Source of the DNA: Myxococcales bacterium
Lineage (GTDB): Bacteria > Myxococcota > Myxococcia > Myxococcales > 40CM-4-68-19
Reading direction: 5' to 3'
Length of the DNA: 33,896 nucleotides
Assembly: GCA_020201435.1 (NCBI GenBank)
Contig: JAIVGS010000193.1
Location: forward strand, 1-33,896
A program made the translations under genes and the position numbers. The notes below the pieces were generated by a model. It saw only the letters and a list, made by a program, of their open reading frames with translations, did not search any database and had not been told where the DNA came from. Shown here one piece after another: positions 23,607 to 31,208 of this stretch. Numbering within the stretch: the first letter of the stretch is position 1; every line of letters starts with the position of its first letter.

Positions 23607-24433
23607 TTTTTTCCGTCTCCGTCGATCTCGACGGGCTCGGCTGCTACGCGGCGATCCATGGGCTGCCGCCGCTCGAAGATCGGTGGCTGCGGGTCGTACC
23701 CGAAACGGCGCTCGGGCGGTTTCTCGAGCTGTTCGAGGCTCTCCGGCTGCCGGCGACGTTCTTCGTGATCGGGAGCGAAGCGCAGTACTACCGTTCGCTC
23801 CCCGGCCCGCCCCACGAGATCGCCTCGCATTCGTTCGCGCACGACTACGCGATGTCGCGATGGCCGGCTCCGGAGATTGCCCGCGATCTCGAGCGCTGTG
23901 AGCAGGCGCTCGGGAGCAAGCCGCGTGGCTTCCGCGCGCCGGGCTACACCATCTCGCCCGCGCTGCTCGATGCGGTCCGCGAGCGCGGCTATCTGTACGA
24001 TTCGTCGCTCTTGCCGAGCCCTGTGTACTACGCGGCGAAAGCGGCGGCGATCGGATGGTACGCGCTGCGCCGCCGCAAGAGCGTGTCGATCCTCGGCGCG
24101 CCCGGCCAGCTCTTCGCCTCGCGCCGTCCGCACCTTCGCCGCGGCCTGCGCGAATTGCCGATCGCGACCACGCCGCTGCTGCGTGCGCCCGTCATCGGGA
24201 CGACCGTGCTCGCGCTGCCGCGGCTGGCGCGCCTGGCCGGCGATTTCGTCAACCTCGAGCTGCACGCCATCGACCTGCTCGACGCAAGCGACGTGCCCCC
24301 GGAGCTTGCAGCGGCCCAGCCCGGGCTGCGGATGCCGGTGTCCGGGAAGTTGCGCCGGCTGCGGTCGGTCCTGTCGTCGCTGCCCGGCGAGGCGCGGACC
24401 CTGGAAGTCGCGGCGCGCGAAATGCTCCCCTGA
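23603..24433 (+). CDS. polysaccharide deacetylase (NodB-homology) family protein
   Basis: The protein has 276 residues. NodB motifs are visible in order: FSVSVDLDG (motif 1 Asp pair), PATFFVIG, EIASHSFAHDYAM (motif 2 His-His zinc ligands), RGFRAPGYTISP (motif 3) and NLELHAIDLLD (motif 5 region). No signal peptide is present, as in cytoplasmic or PEP-CTERM-locus-type deacetylases. It probably removes N-acetyl groups from a glycan precursor or sugar lipid. The start is GTG at 23603, overlapping the TPR gene stop (GTGA), so it is the third gene of the coupled unit. The coupling hints that the scaffold and the enzyme act on one envelope glycan. Confidence 0.85.
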   Translation: MIFSVSVDLDGLGCYAAIHGLPPLEDRWLRVVPETALGRFLELFEALRLPATFFVIGSEAQYYRSLPGPPHEIASHSFAHDYAMSRWPAPEIARDLERCEQALGSKPRGFRAPGYTISPALLDAVRERGYLYDSSLLPSPVYYAAKAAAIGWYALRRRKSVSILGAPGQLFASRRPHLRRGLRELPIATTPLLRAPVIGTTVLALPRLARLAGDFVNLELHAIDLLDASDVPPELAAAQPGLRMPVSGKLRRLRSVLSSLPGEARTLEVAAREMLP

Positions 24434-24487
24434 GCAGTCCGCCGGATGTCGTATCGACCCGATCGGAGGCTGCGGCGGGCCTCGCGG

Positions 24488-24493
24488 TAAAAT
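24488..24493 (+). promoter_or_regulatory. -10 box TAAAAT before the Cys-rich lipoprotein gene
   Basis: TAAAAT (24488-24493) ends 5 bp before GTG 24499, so the transcript would begin at or next to the start codon. No good -35 is visible. An ATG at 24492 is in another frame. Confidence 0.4.
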
Positions 24494-24498
24494 GAAGC

Positions 24499-27400
24499 GT
24501 GTCCCGATTGCTGGTCATCGCGATCCTCGCCGCCGCCTGCGGCCACGGCCTCGGCGAGCGGCCGTGCAGCGACGACAGCGAGTGCCCGTCGCCGCAGAAA
24601 TGCGTCGCGGGAAGGTGCGCGGGCAGCGGCTTCTGCATCGGCTCCGCGGCGTGCAGCGAGGACGCCGCCTGCGGCGGGGGACAGCACTGCGCCAACGGCT
24701 GCTGCGTGCCGGGCGAATCCGGTTCCTGCTCGCGCGACGCGGACTGCTCGGCCCATCCGAAGACGCCCGTCTGCGATGTGGCGAAAGGTGCGTGCGTCGC
24801 CTGCCTCCTCGCCCGCGACTGCGGCCCCGGCAAGACCTGCACCGGCGAAGTTTGCGTCGCGCTCCCCGGCTGCAGCTCCAGCCGCGATTGCCTCGCGCCG
24901 ACCCCGGTCTGCGACCTGCAGCAGCACGCTTGCGTCGAGTGCCTCGACTCCGGCGACTGCCCGAGCCTCGAGAAGCCGGGCTGCGACGCGTCGCACCACT
25001 GCGTCGCCGCGTGCGGCGCCGACGGCGACTGCGCGAATCCCACGCCGCACTGCAATCCGCAGGGCGCCTGCGTCGCTTGCCTTCAGAACACCGACTGCCC
25101 GGCCGGGTACGTCTGCGATCAGACCCAGTACGTCTGCCTGCAGGCCAGCGCGACCTCCTGCAGCTCGGAGAAAGACTGCGCGTCGAACACGACCGCCCCG
25201 CATTGCAAGCCGGGCACCAACGGGAAGCCGGGCACCTGCGTCGGCTGCGTCGACGACACCCAGTGCGCGGCGGGCGAGATCTGCAGCGCGTCGAACACTT
25301 GCATCGTCAAGCAATGCCTCGGCGATCCCGACTGCGCGGCGCCGACGCCACGCTGCCTGATCGGAGCCACCCCGCAGATCTGCGTCGCCTGCCTCGGCAA
25401 TGCCGACTGCCCGAACGGCGGCGCCTGCCGGAGCGATCACACCTGCCTCGCGGCGGACCCCTGCGCCTCCTGCAAACCGCCCGCCCCGGCGTGCAAGAAC
25501 AACACCTGCGTCGCGTGCGTCGACGACTCGACCTGCCAGCCCGGCGAGACCTGCTCGCCGCAGAACACGTGCGTGTCCAACAAGTGCGCCTCCGACAACG
25601 ACTGCACGCAGCTCACCTCGACGCCGCACTGCGACACGGTCAGCGGAGCGTGCGTCCAGTGCATCGGCGACGAGCAGTGCCCGCAGGGCGACAAGTGCGT
25701 GAGCGAGGCGTGCAAGCCGGTGTGCACCGTCGCGACCCAGGCGCAGGATTGCCCCGCGGCGACGCCCGTCTGCCGGGTCAGCCCGTTCCCGATGTGCGTC
25801 CAGTGCGTCGTCTCCACCGACTGCCCGTCCGGCGAGGTGTGCAGCGGCAGCAACGCCTGCGCCGTCTCGACCGGGTGCACCGGCAACGCCCAGTGCCCGC
25901 CGTCGACACCCGTCTGCGGCGGCGGCACCTGCGTCCAGTGCGCCGCCGACGGCGACTGCAGGAACGGCATGGGCTGCGACACGACCGCGCACACCTGCAC
26001 GGTGACGGGTAGCAGCGGCCAGATCTGCGGCCCCGCCGGCACCTGCGATAACGGGCTCCTCTGCATCGAGGAGGGCGGGCCGTTCGGACCGGCCTGCCGG
26101 CCGATCTGCAACCCGTACGACCCCTCGTGCGCGAGCGGGACCGTCTGCTCGTGGCTCGACTTCGACGGAAGCCGCGCGTTCGAAGGGTACTGCACGCCAC
26201 CAAACGGCCACGGCGCGCTCGGATCGGCGTGCGATCCGTCGCTGATCGACTCCTGCGAGTGGAACCTGTTCTGCGCGCCGACCTCGGCCGCGGCGGGCGT
26301 GTGCCGCTCGATCTGCGACCCGACGAAGACCGGCAACTGCGGCGTGAACGTCTGCAACGCCATCGCCGGTGCGGTCTCCAACGGGACGCTCGAGAAGCTC
26401 GGCTACTGCGCCGCGGCCTCGAAGTGGGGCCAGCCCTGCACGACCGACACCGGCGTCAGCGGTCCCGACTGCGGCAGCGCGCTCTCCGGCGCGGGCACCG
26501 GGACCGCGCTCTTCTGCGCGCCCTCGTTCCTGCCCGCCGAGGATCCGCAGGCGACCGTGCTCGCGCTCTGCGTCTATCCGCCGGCAGCCGCGACGGCGAC
26601 CGGCGGCGCGGGCGACTCGTGCGCCGCGCACACCGACGCAGATTGCCGTACAGGTGTGTGCCTCACCGACCTGTCGGTGACGTGCTTCTCGGGCTGCAGC
26701 CCGACCGCCGACTGCGGCCGCGACGGCTCGGGCAGCAACGTCTTCTGCTTCGACATCGACTTCCAGACGCCGTACCAGTCGAACGCCGTCGCTTCCTGCC
26801 TGCCGACCTGCCGCGACGACGCCGACTGCACCGCGCTGGGCGGCTCGCTCGGCCGTACCTGCGCCCCGGAACAGACGCACAACGGGTCCTCATGGCGCGC
26901 GATCTGCACCCCGGTCGCGGGCAGCGGCAAGGCCGGCGCGACCTGCCGCGGCGCGAGCGACTGCGCGAGCGGCATCTGCGTCACCGCCGCGACGCTGCAG
27001 TCGATCGAGATCGACGAATCGGTCCCCGGCTTCACCGCGACCGACGGGTTCTGCCTCGGCTCCGCGCTCTCGACCGACTGCGCCACGGCCGGCACCTCGT
27101 TCAGCCAGACCGCCGCGCTGCCGATCCGGCCGGAGGACGGGGTGCAGGGCGTGATGGGGGCCCCGCACCCCGGCGTCTGCTGGCCGCTGGGATGCGCGCG
27201 CGATCACGACTGCCTCGGGCTCTCGGCCGACCCGAGCACGCCTCGCGTCTGCGCCCCGTACAAGACGACGACGATGTCGTCGGTGGAAAACGCCACCTGC
27301 AACTCGAGCTGCGCGATCTGCAACGACACCACGAACAACCCGAATCCGGGCGGGCTGGTCAACGCCGGCATCTTCGGTCCGAACGGAAAGTGCCGTGCGG

Positions 27401-27615
27401 TCACCTGGGCGCTCCACTGCGCCCCGTCGCTCGGGGCTTCGAAGCTCGGCCCCGGCGCCGCGTGCACGACGAGCGATCAGTGCAAGACCGGCCACTGCCT
27501 GACGCCCGGCGGCTACTGCTTCGGCGGCTGCGCCAACGACGCCGACTGCCTGAACGGAACGCACTGCAGGTCGGGCGCCTACCTCGGCAGCACGTTCACG
27601 TTCTGTCAGCCTTGA
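24499..27615 (+). CDS. large Cys-rich repeat lipoprotein
   Basis: The protein has 1038 residues. The leader SRLLVIAILAAAC has a lipobox (AAAC), so this is a lipid-anchored envelope protein. From about residue 28 to about 515, Cys-rich units repeat with the pattern C-x2-D-x-DC-P-x(n)-C-x(n)-C-V-x-C (for example CVECLDSGDCP, CVACLQNTDCPAGYVC, CVGCVDDTQCAAGEIC, CVQCVVSTDCPSGEVC). They presumably form disulfides outside the cytoplasm. The second half keeps many Cys but is less regular. Proteins of this style are abundant in Myxococcota and are mostly uncharacterised; adhesion or ligand binding is a guess. The start is GTG at 24499. The 3' end overlaps the convergent sigma factor gene by 20 bp. 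Confidence 0.8.
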   Translation: MSRLLVIAILAAACGHGLGERPCSDDSECPSPQKCVAGRCAGSGFCIGSAACSEDAACGGGQHCANGCCVPGESGSCSRDADCSAHPKTPVCDVAKGACVACLLARDCGPGKTCTGEVCVALPGCSSSRDCLAPTPVCDLQQHACVECLDSGDCPSLEKPGCDASHHCVAACGADGDCANPTPHCNPQGACVACLQNTDCPAGYVCDQTQYVCLQASATSCSSEKDCASNTTAPHCKPGTNGKPGTCVGCVDDTQCAAGEICSASNTCIVKQCLGDPDCAAPTPRCLIGATPQICVACLGNADCPNGGACRSDHTCLAADPCASCKPPAPACKNNTCVACVDDSTCQPGETCSPQNTCVSNKCASDNDCTQLTSTPHCDTVSGACVQCIGDEQCPQGDKCVSEACKPVCTVATQAQDCPAATPVCRVSPFPMCVQCVVSTDCPSGEVCSGSNACAVSTGCTGNAQCPPSTPVCGGGTCVQCAADGDCRNGMGCDTTAHTCTVTGSSGQICGPAGTCDNGLLCIEEGGPFGPACRPICNPYDPSCASGTVCSWLDFDGSRAFEGYCTPPNGHGALGSACDPSLIDSCEWNLFCAPTSAAAGVCRSICDPTKTGNCGVNVCNAIAGAVSNGTLEKLGYCAAASKWGQPCTTDTGVSGPDCGSALSGAGTGTALFCAPSFLPAEDPQATVLALCVYPPAAATATGGAGDSCAAHTDADCRTGVCLTDLSVTCFSGCSPTADCGRDGSGSNVFCFDIDFQTPYQSNAVASCLPTCRDDADCTALGGSLGRTCAPEQTHNGSSWRAICTPVAGSGKAGATCRGASDCASGICVTAATLQSIEIDESVPGFTATDGFCLGSALSTDCATAGTSFSQTAALPIRPEDGVQGVMGAPHPGVCWPLGCARDHDCLGLSADPSTPRVCAPYKTTTMSSVENATCNSSCAICNDTTNNPNPGGLVNAGIFGPNGKCRAVTWALHCAPSLGASKLGPGAACTTSDQCKTGHCLTPGGYCFGGCANDADCLNGTHCRSGAYLGSTFTFCQP

Positions 27616-28129
27616 CCCATTGTTTAAGTCTCTGCACCGCGTGGTGGAAGTTGACCTTCGCGTTCACCTCGGTGATCCCGAGCGTCCGGGCGATCTCGGC
27701 GAAGGGCAGATCGCCGTCGATCCGGAGCAACAACACTTCCCGTTGACGCCGCGGCAGGCGCACGACCGCCTCGCGCAGCGCTTTCTGCTGCTCTTGCGTC
27801 TCCAGCCGCTGGTGCGCTTCCGGCGGCGACGGCTCCGGCTCGCGCTCGCTCTCCGCGCGATCGAAGCGGGAGATGTCGCGCAGGTGGTTCTTGGCGAGGT
27901 TCACGACGATGCGAAAGAGCCACGACTTGAACGACCCTCCGCGCCATCCGCCCGCCCGCTCGCTGGCGTTGATGAACGCCCGCTGCGCGAGGTCCTCGGC
28001 GTCGTCCTCGTCGCGCGCGAACCGCCGCGCGATGGCCAGCACCGGCCGCTGGTAGCGGCGGACCAGCGTCTCGAAGGCGGGCGTGTCGCCGCGGCGGAAG
28101 GCTTCGAGCAGCTCCGCATCCGATTGCAC
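27596..28129 (-). CDS. ECF-type RNA polymerase sigma factor
   Basis: The protein has 177 residues. Sigma region 2 is at about 10-75 (FETLVRRYQRPVLAIARRFA, EDDAEDLAQRAFINASERAG, FKSWLFRIVVNLAKNHLRD). After an acidic, Pro-rich linker comes region 4 at about 105-165 (ALREAVVRLPRRQREVLLLR, PFAEIARTLGITEVNAKVNFHHAVQRLKQW), a helix-turn-helix for the -35 element. GTG at 28129 is chosen because AAGGG lies about 10 nt upstream; longer forms lack support. No anti-sigma factor gene follows on this strand, so its control is unclear. It is convergent with the Cys-rich lipoprotein gene and divergent from serS. Confidence 0.88.
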   Translation of the reverse strand: MQSDAELLEAFRRGDTPAFETLVRRYQRPVLAIARRFARDEDDAEDLAQRAFINASERAGGWRGGSFKSWLFRIVVNLAKNHLRDISRFDRAESEREPEPSPPEAHQRLETQEQQKALREAVVRLPRRQREVLLLRIDGDLPFAEIARTLGITEVNAKVNFHHAVQRLKQWVKADRT

Positions 28130-28170
28130 GCCGCGAACCCTTAGCGATTGACGAGGGAAAAAGCGAGGGC

Positions 28171-28202
28171 CATCTCGTGTGCCGGATGCGGCACACGAGA
28201 TG
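28171..28202. promoter_or_regulatory. 14-bp perfect hairpin between the sigma factor and serS genes
   Basis: CATCTCGTGTGCCG (28171-28184) pairs perfectly with 28189-28202 around a GATG loop. Outside it, GGGAAAA and TTTTCCC can also pair across a bulge. T-runs follow it on both strands. It lies just upstream of the serS -35 region and about 40 bp before the sigma factor start, so it could be a shared operator, an attenuator or a stray bidirectional terminator. Confidence 0.55.
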
Positions 28203-28211
28203 CTGGTTTTC

Positions 28212-28240
28212 CCTTGATCGAGCGAAATCTGTTCTAGATT
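28212..28240 (+). promoter_or_regulatory. candidate serS promoter
   Basis: CCTTGA (28212-28217), a 17-bp spacer and TAGATT (28235-28240). The predicted start of transcription, about 28247, coincides with ATG 28248, so the serS mRNA may be leaderless; no Shine-Dalgarno sequence precedes the ATG. Confidence 0.4.
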
Positions 28241-28247
28241 GCCGCCC

Positions 28248-29654
28248 ATGCTCGACCTGCGATTCGTGGTGGCGAACCTCGACGAGGTGAAACGGCGGCT
28301 TTCGGACCGCGGCGCTCATGCGATCGACGCGCTGGCGCCGATCGAGAAGCTGGCCGCCGAACGGCGCGATCTGATCCAGTCGAGCGAGACGCAGCGGGCC
28401 GAGCAGAAGAAGGCCTCCGAGCAGATGCGCACGCTGAAGGGCGAGGAGCAGGCGCAGCTGCGGGCGCGGCTCAAGACGGTGTCCGACGAGGTCAAAGCGA
28501 AAGAGGCGCGGCTCAAGGAGGTCGAGGAGCAGATCGAATCGGCGCTGCTCAACGTGCCGAATCTGCCGCACGCGACGGTGCCGGTCGGGAAGGACGAGAA
28601 GGACAACCAGGTGGTGCGCGAGTGGGGCACGAGGCCCTCGATCGCGTCCGCGAGAGAGCACACCGAGATCGGCGAGAAGTTGGGCATGCTCGATTTTGAA
28701 CGCGCCGCCAAGGTGTCCGGCGCGCGTTTTGTCTTCCTCAAGGGCGCGTTGGCGCAACTGGAGTTGGCGTTGGTACGCTTCTTCCTGGATAGCGCACGAG
28801 AACGCGGCTACATCGACCTCCTGCCGCCATATCTCGTGAACGCCGACTCGATGCAGGGCACAGGGCAATTACCGAAATTCGAGGACGACTTGTTCAAGAC
28901 CCAGGCACCGGAGACGACCGGCCCGGAACCTGCGGCGCTGCAAACGCGCCGGTACCGAGGGCTCTATCTGATTCCGACCGCCGAGGTTCCAGTCACCAAC
29001 TATCATCGAGATGAGATCTTGGATGGGGCTGATTTACCGCTCAAGTATTGCGCCTTCTCGCCATGTTTTCGTAGTGAGGCCGGCAGCTACGGCAAAGACA
29101 CGAAAGGGATCATCAGGCAGCACCAATTTCACAAGGTCGAGTTGGTCAGATTCGAAAAGCCTGAGCAGGCCCACTCTGCGCTCGAGGAATTGGTGAAGGA
29201 TGCCCAAGCCCCGCTCCAGAAGCTGAACCTGCACCACCGCGTCGTCGCTCTCTGCACAGCGGACCTCGGGTTCTCTTCGGAAAAGACCTATGACCTTGAG
29301 GTCTGGTTGCCCGGTCAAAATGCCTATCGCGAGATTAGCTCCTGCAGCACTTTTGGCGAGTACCAAGCCCGTAGAGCGCGAATTCGCTACCGACCGACCG
29401 AAGGTGATATTCCGTGGCTGCCCTCATTTCCCGACATTCCTGGCAAGCCACAGGCGCCCAAACCGAAAGGGAAACCGCGCCTTGTCGCAACGCTAAACGG
29501 GAGTGGCCTCGCTGTTGGGCGGACAGTGGTGGCCATCCTTGAAAACGGTCAGCAGCCGGACGGGACCGTTCTTTTGCCGGACGCAATTCACAGCTATATG
29601 GGCGTCGATCGGCTGATGCCGCTCAAGCGGGGAATGAGGCCCGTCTTGACGTGA
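28248..29654 (+). CDS. serS: seryl-tRNA synthetase
   Basis: The protein has 468 residues. The N-terminal coiled-coil tRNA-binding arm (about 1-110: MLDLRFVVANLDEVKRRLSD, then a long charged helical hairpin) leads into a class II catalytic core. Motif 2 is FSPCFRSEAGSYGKDTKGIIRQHQFHKVEL and motif 3 is LNGSGLAVGRTVVAILENGQ. It is longer than the usual 420-430 aa because of two inserts, one after EDDLFKT and one before LVATLNGSG (PTEGDIPWLPSFPDIPGK...). Base use changes within the gene: before about 28690 it matches its neighbours, and after that GC is clearly lower with codons such as TTA, GAT, TAT and TTG. Recombination or transfer of the catalytic part is a likely cause. The start is ATG 28248. 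Confidence 0.92.
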   Translation: MLDLRFVVANLDEVKRRLSDRGAHAIDALAPIEKLAAERRDLIQSSETQRAEQKKASEQMRTLKGEEQAQLRARLKTVSDEVKAKEARLKEVEEQIESALLNVPNLPHATVPVGKDEKDNQVVREWGTRPSIASAREHTEIGEKLGMLDFERAAKVSGARFVFLKGALAQLELALVRFFLDSARERGYIDLLPPYLVNADSMQGTGQLPKFEDDLFKTQAPETTGPEPAALQTRRYRGLYLIPTAEVPVTNYHRDEILDGADLPLKYCAFSPCFRSEAGSYGKDTKGIIRQHQFHKVELVRFEKPEQAHSALEELVKDAQAPLQKLNLHHRVVALCTADLGFSSEKTYDLEVWLPGQNAYREISSCSTFGEYQARRARIRYRPTEGDIPWLPSFPDIPGKPQAPKPKGKPRLVATLNGSGLAVGRTVVAILENGQQPDGTVLLPDAIHSYMGVDRLMPLKRGMRPVLT

Positions 29655-29699
29655 GCCGTCGAGTCGCAAATCGATAGTGCTAGCGCTTCATGCGGGGTT

Positions 29700-30206
29700 T
29701 TGGAATCGTCCCGGCGGCCCTGCTTCGAAAAGCCTACCGCCGTACACGCGACCGTCCGCGTCCGCGACGAGGTCTGGAACCTGCGCAGCCAGCGCTGCTT
29801 TCGCGTCGTGAAGGAAGCAGTGCATGATGCTCTTGGCCGCTTCGGCTTGCGCGTGGTCGACTTCAGCCTGCAAGGCAATCACTTGCACCTCATCATCGAG
29901 GCAGACAGCAGCTCGAGTCTGAGCCGGGGGATGCAGGGGTTGTGCGCCCGCATCGCGCGGGCGCTGAACCGGCTCATGGAGCGCAAGGGCAAGGTTTTTG
30001 CCGATCACTTCCATTCGCGGCTGCTTCTGTCGCCGACCGAGGTGATGCGCGCGATTCGGTACGTGCTCGACAACCATCGCAAGCATTACGGTCATACCGA
30101 GGCCGATCCGTACGCATCATCTGCACTGGCAACGACCGAGCGCGAGGAGGTGCTGGCGCGGCCGGTGACCTGGGTTCTGCGCGGCGGATGGCGGCGCGCC
30201 GTGTAG
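29700..30206 (+). CDS. REP-associated tyrosine transposase (RAYT), N-terminus short
   Basis: The protein has 168 residues and belongs to the Y1/HUH single-strand transposase class. The HUH motif is QGNHLHLIIEAD, and the C-terminal helix IRYVLDNHRKHYG carries the candidate catalytic Tyr. This RYVL-N-KH form is characteristic of RAYTs, which act on palindromic REP elements, rather than IS200. The N-terminus (PCFEKPTAVHATVRVRDEVW) lacks the basic GRRP-type lead seen in the copy at the right window edge. No ATG or GTG is available upstream in frame, so it starts at TTG 29700 or is truncated. It lies 45 bp after serS. A partial terminator arm (CATGCGGGGTTTT) precedes it. Confidence 0.8.
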   Translation: MESSRRPCFEKPTAVHATVRVRDEVWNLRSQRCFRVVKEAVHDALGRFGLRVVDFSLQGNHLHLIIEADSSSSLSRGMQGLCARIARALNRLMERKGKVFADHFHSRLLLSPTEVMRAIRYVLDNHRKHYGHTEADPYASSALATTEREEVLARPVTWVLRGGWRRAV

Positions 30207-30243
30207 CGATCGGCGGCGACCTGAGCGAACGGCTGACGCCGGC

Positions 30244-31134
30244 CTAGGCCTCGAGCACGCCCGCGATTTCCGACATCCGCGCCTCGATCGCATCGAGCAC
30301 CGCCCGGACCTTGCTCGTCTGGTGCACGTCGGGGTGAACGACGATCCACACCTGCACGCGGTCGACCGGCCCGCCGTCGGGTACGCGCACTAGCGACCGA
30401 TCGGGGTCGGCGAGACAGCACGGCAAAGGTCCGATCCCGAGCCCCTGCCGAACCGCCGCGATGAGGGCCATCGCGCTGTTGCTGCGCAGCACGAACCGCG
30501 CTTCGCGCACCGGCTCGCCGCCGAGGCCGCCGCGCCGCCAGCCGAGCGCGGCGGAGTCGAAGTCGACGAGGTCGTGTCCGGCGAACCGGCGGTCGGGCGG
30601 CGGACGCCCGTGGTCCGCGAGGTACGCCTTCGACGCGTAGATCGCGTACCCGACCGCTCCCGCGCGCCGAACGACGAGGTCGCCGCCCTCCGGCCGCACG
30701 TAGCGCAGCGCGACGTCGGCTTCGCGGCGCGCGATGTCGAGGCGGGCGGTGCCGGTCAAAAGGTCGACGCGGACGTTCGGCTGCCGCCGCCGCAGGCCCG
30801 CCAGCGCCGGCACGACGACCATCTCGGCGAGCATCTCGGTCGTCGCGACCCGGACCAGTCCGGCGGGCCTCCGGTCGGCTCCCATCGCCTGCTGCTCGCC
30901 GCGCAGGAACGCTCTCTCCATCTCCTCGGCCGCGGCGCGCACGGCGTCGCCAGCGTCGGTGAGGACGAACCCGTCCGGCGTCCGCGTCACCAGGCGAGCG
31001 CCGAAGTCCCGCTCCAGCGTCGTGAGCCGCCTCCCCACGGTGGTGTCGTCGACGTCGAGCTTGCGCGCCGCTGCCGCCAGCGTCCCGGAGCGCGCCACTT
31101 CGAGCAGGAACCGCAGATCCGACCAATCGGGCAT
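30244..31134 (-). CDS. LysR-family transcriptional regulator
   Basis: The protein has 296 residues. The N-terminal winged helix-turn-helix is DWSDLRFLLEVARSGTLAAA, followed by VDDTTVGRRLTTLERDFGARLVTRT. The effector domain begins at about residue 90 (GLVRVATTEMLAEMVVVPAL ... RREADVALRYVRPE). The start is ATG at 31134. It is divergent from an MFS exporter gene with 74 bp between them, the usual layout for a LysR protein controlling its neighbour. Two TGCA-N4-TGCA sites flank this gap, one next to each start. The inducer is unknown; it may be an exported toxic compound. Confidence 0.9.
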   Translation of the reverse strand: MPDWSDLRFLLEVARSGTLAAAARKLDVDDTTVGRRLTTLERDFGARLVTRTPDGFVLTDAGDAVRAAAEEMERAFLRGEQQAMGADRRPAGLVRVATTEMLAEMVVVPALAGLRRRQPNVRVDLLTGTARLDIARREADVALRYVRPEGGDLVVRRAGAVGYAIYASKAYLADHGRPPPDRRFAGHDLVDFDSAALGWRRGGLGGEPVREARFVLRSNSAMALIAAVRQGLGIGPLPCCLADPDRSLVRVPDGGPVDRVQVWIVVHPDVHQTSKVRAVLDAIEARMSEIAGVLEA

Positions 31135-31139
31135 TGCCC

Positions 31140-31205
31140 TGCATTCTTGCACGATCACGCCGCAAAAACGCGCGCAATCGGCATTCGAGCCTCTGCATCA
31201 ATGCA
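31140..31205. promoter_or_regulatory. paired TGCA-N4-TGCA sites in the LysR/MFS gap
   Basis: TGCATTCTTGCA (31140-31151) and TGCATCAATGCA (31194-31205; extended to CTGCATCAATGCAG at 31193-31206) have the same form and are 54 bp apart, one beside each divergent start codon. They are good candidates for the LysR binding sites. Confidence 0.45.
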
Positions 31206-31208
31206 GCA

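Noticed and set aside
28130-28247. T-box-like leader for serS
   Set aside because: The hairpin lies upstream of the predicted promoter, so it would not be in the serS mRNA, and no T-box sequence is visible.
29655-29699. Complete intrinsic terminator after serS
   Set aside because: Only one arm (GCGGGGTTTT) is present; the matching CCCCGC arm is missing, so only a remnant can be claimed.
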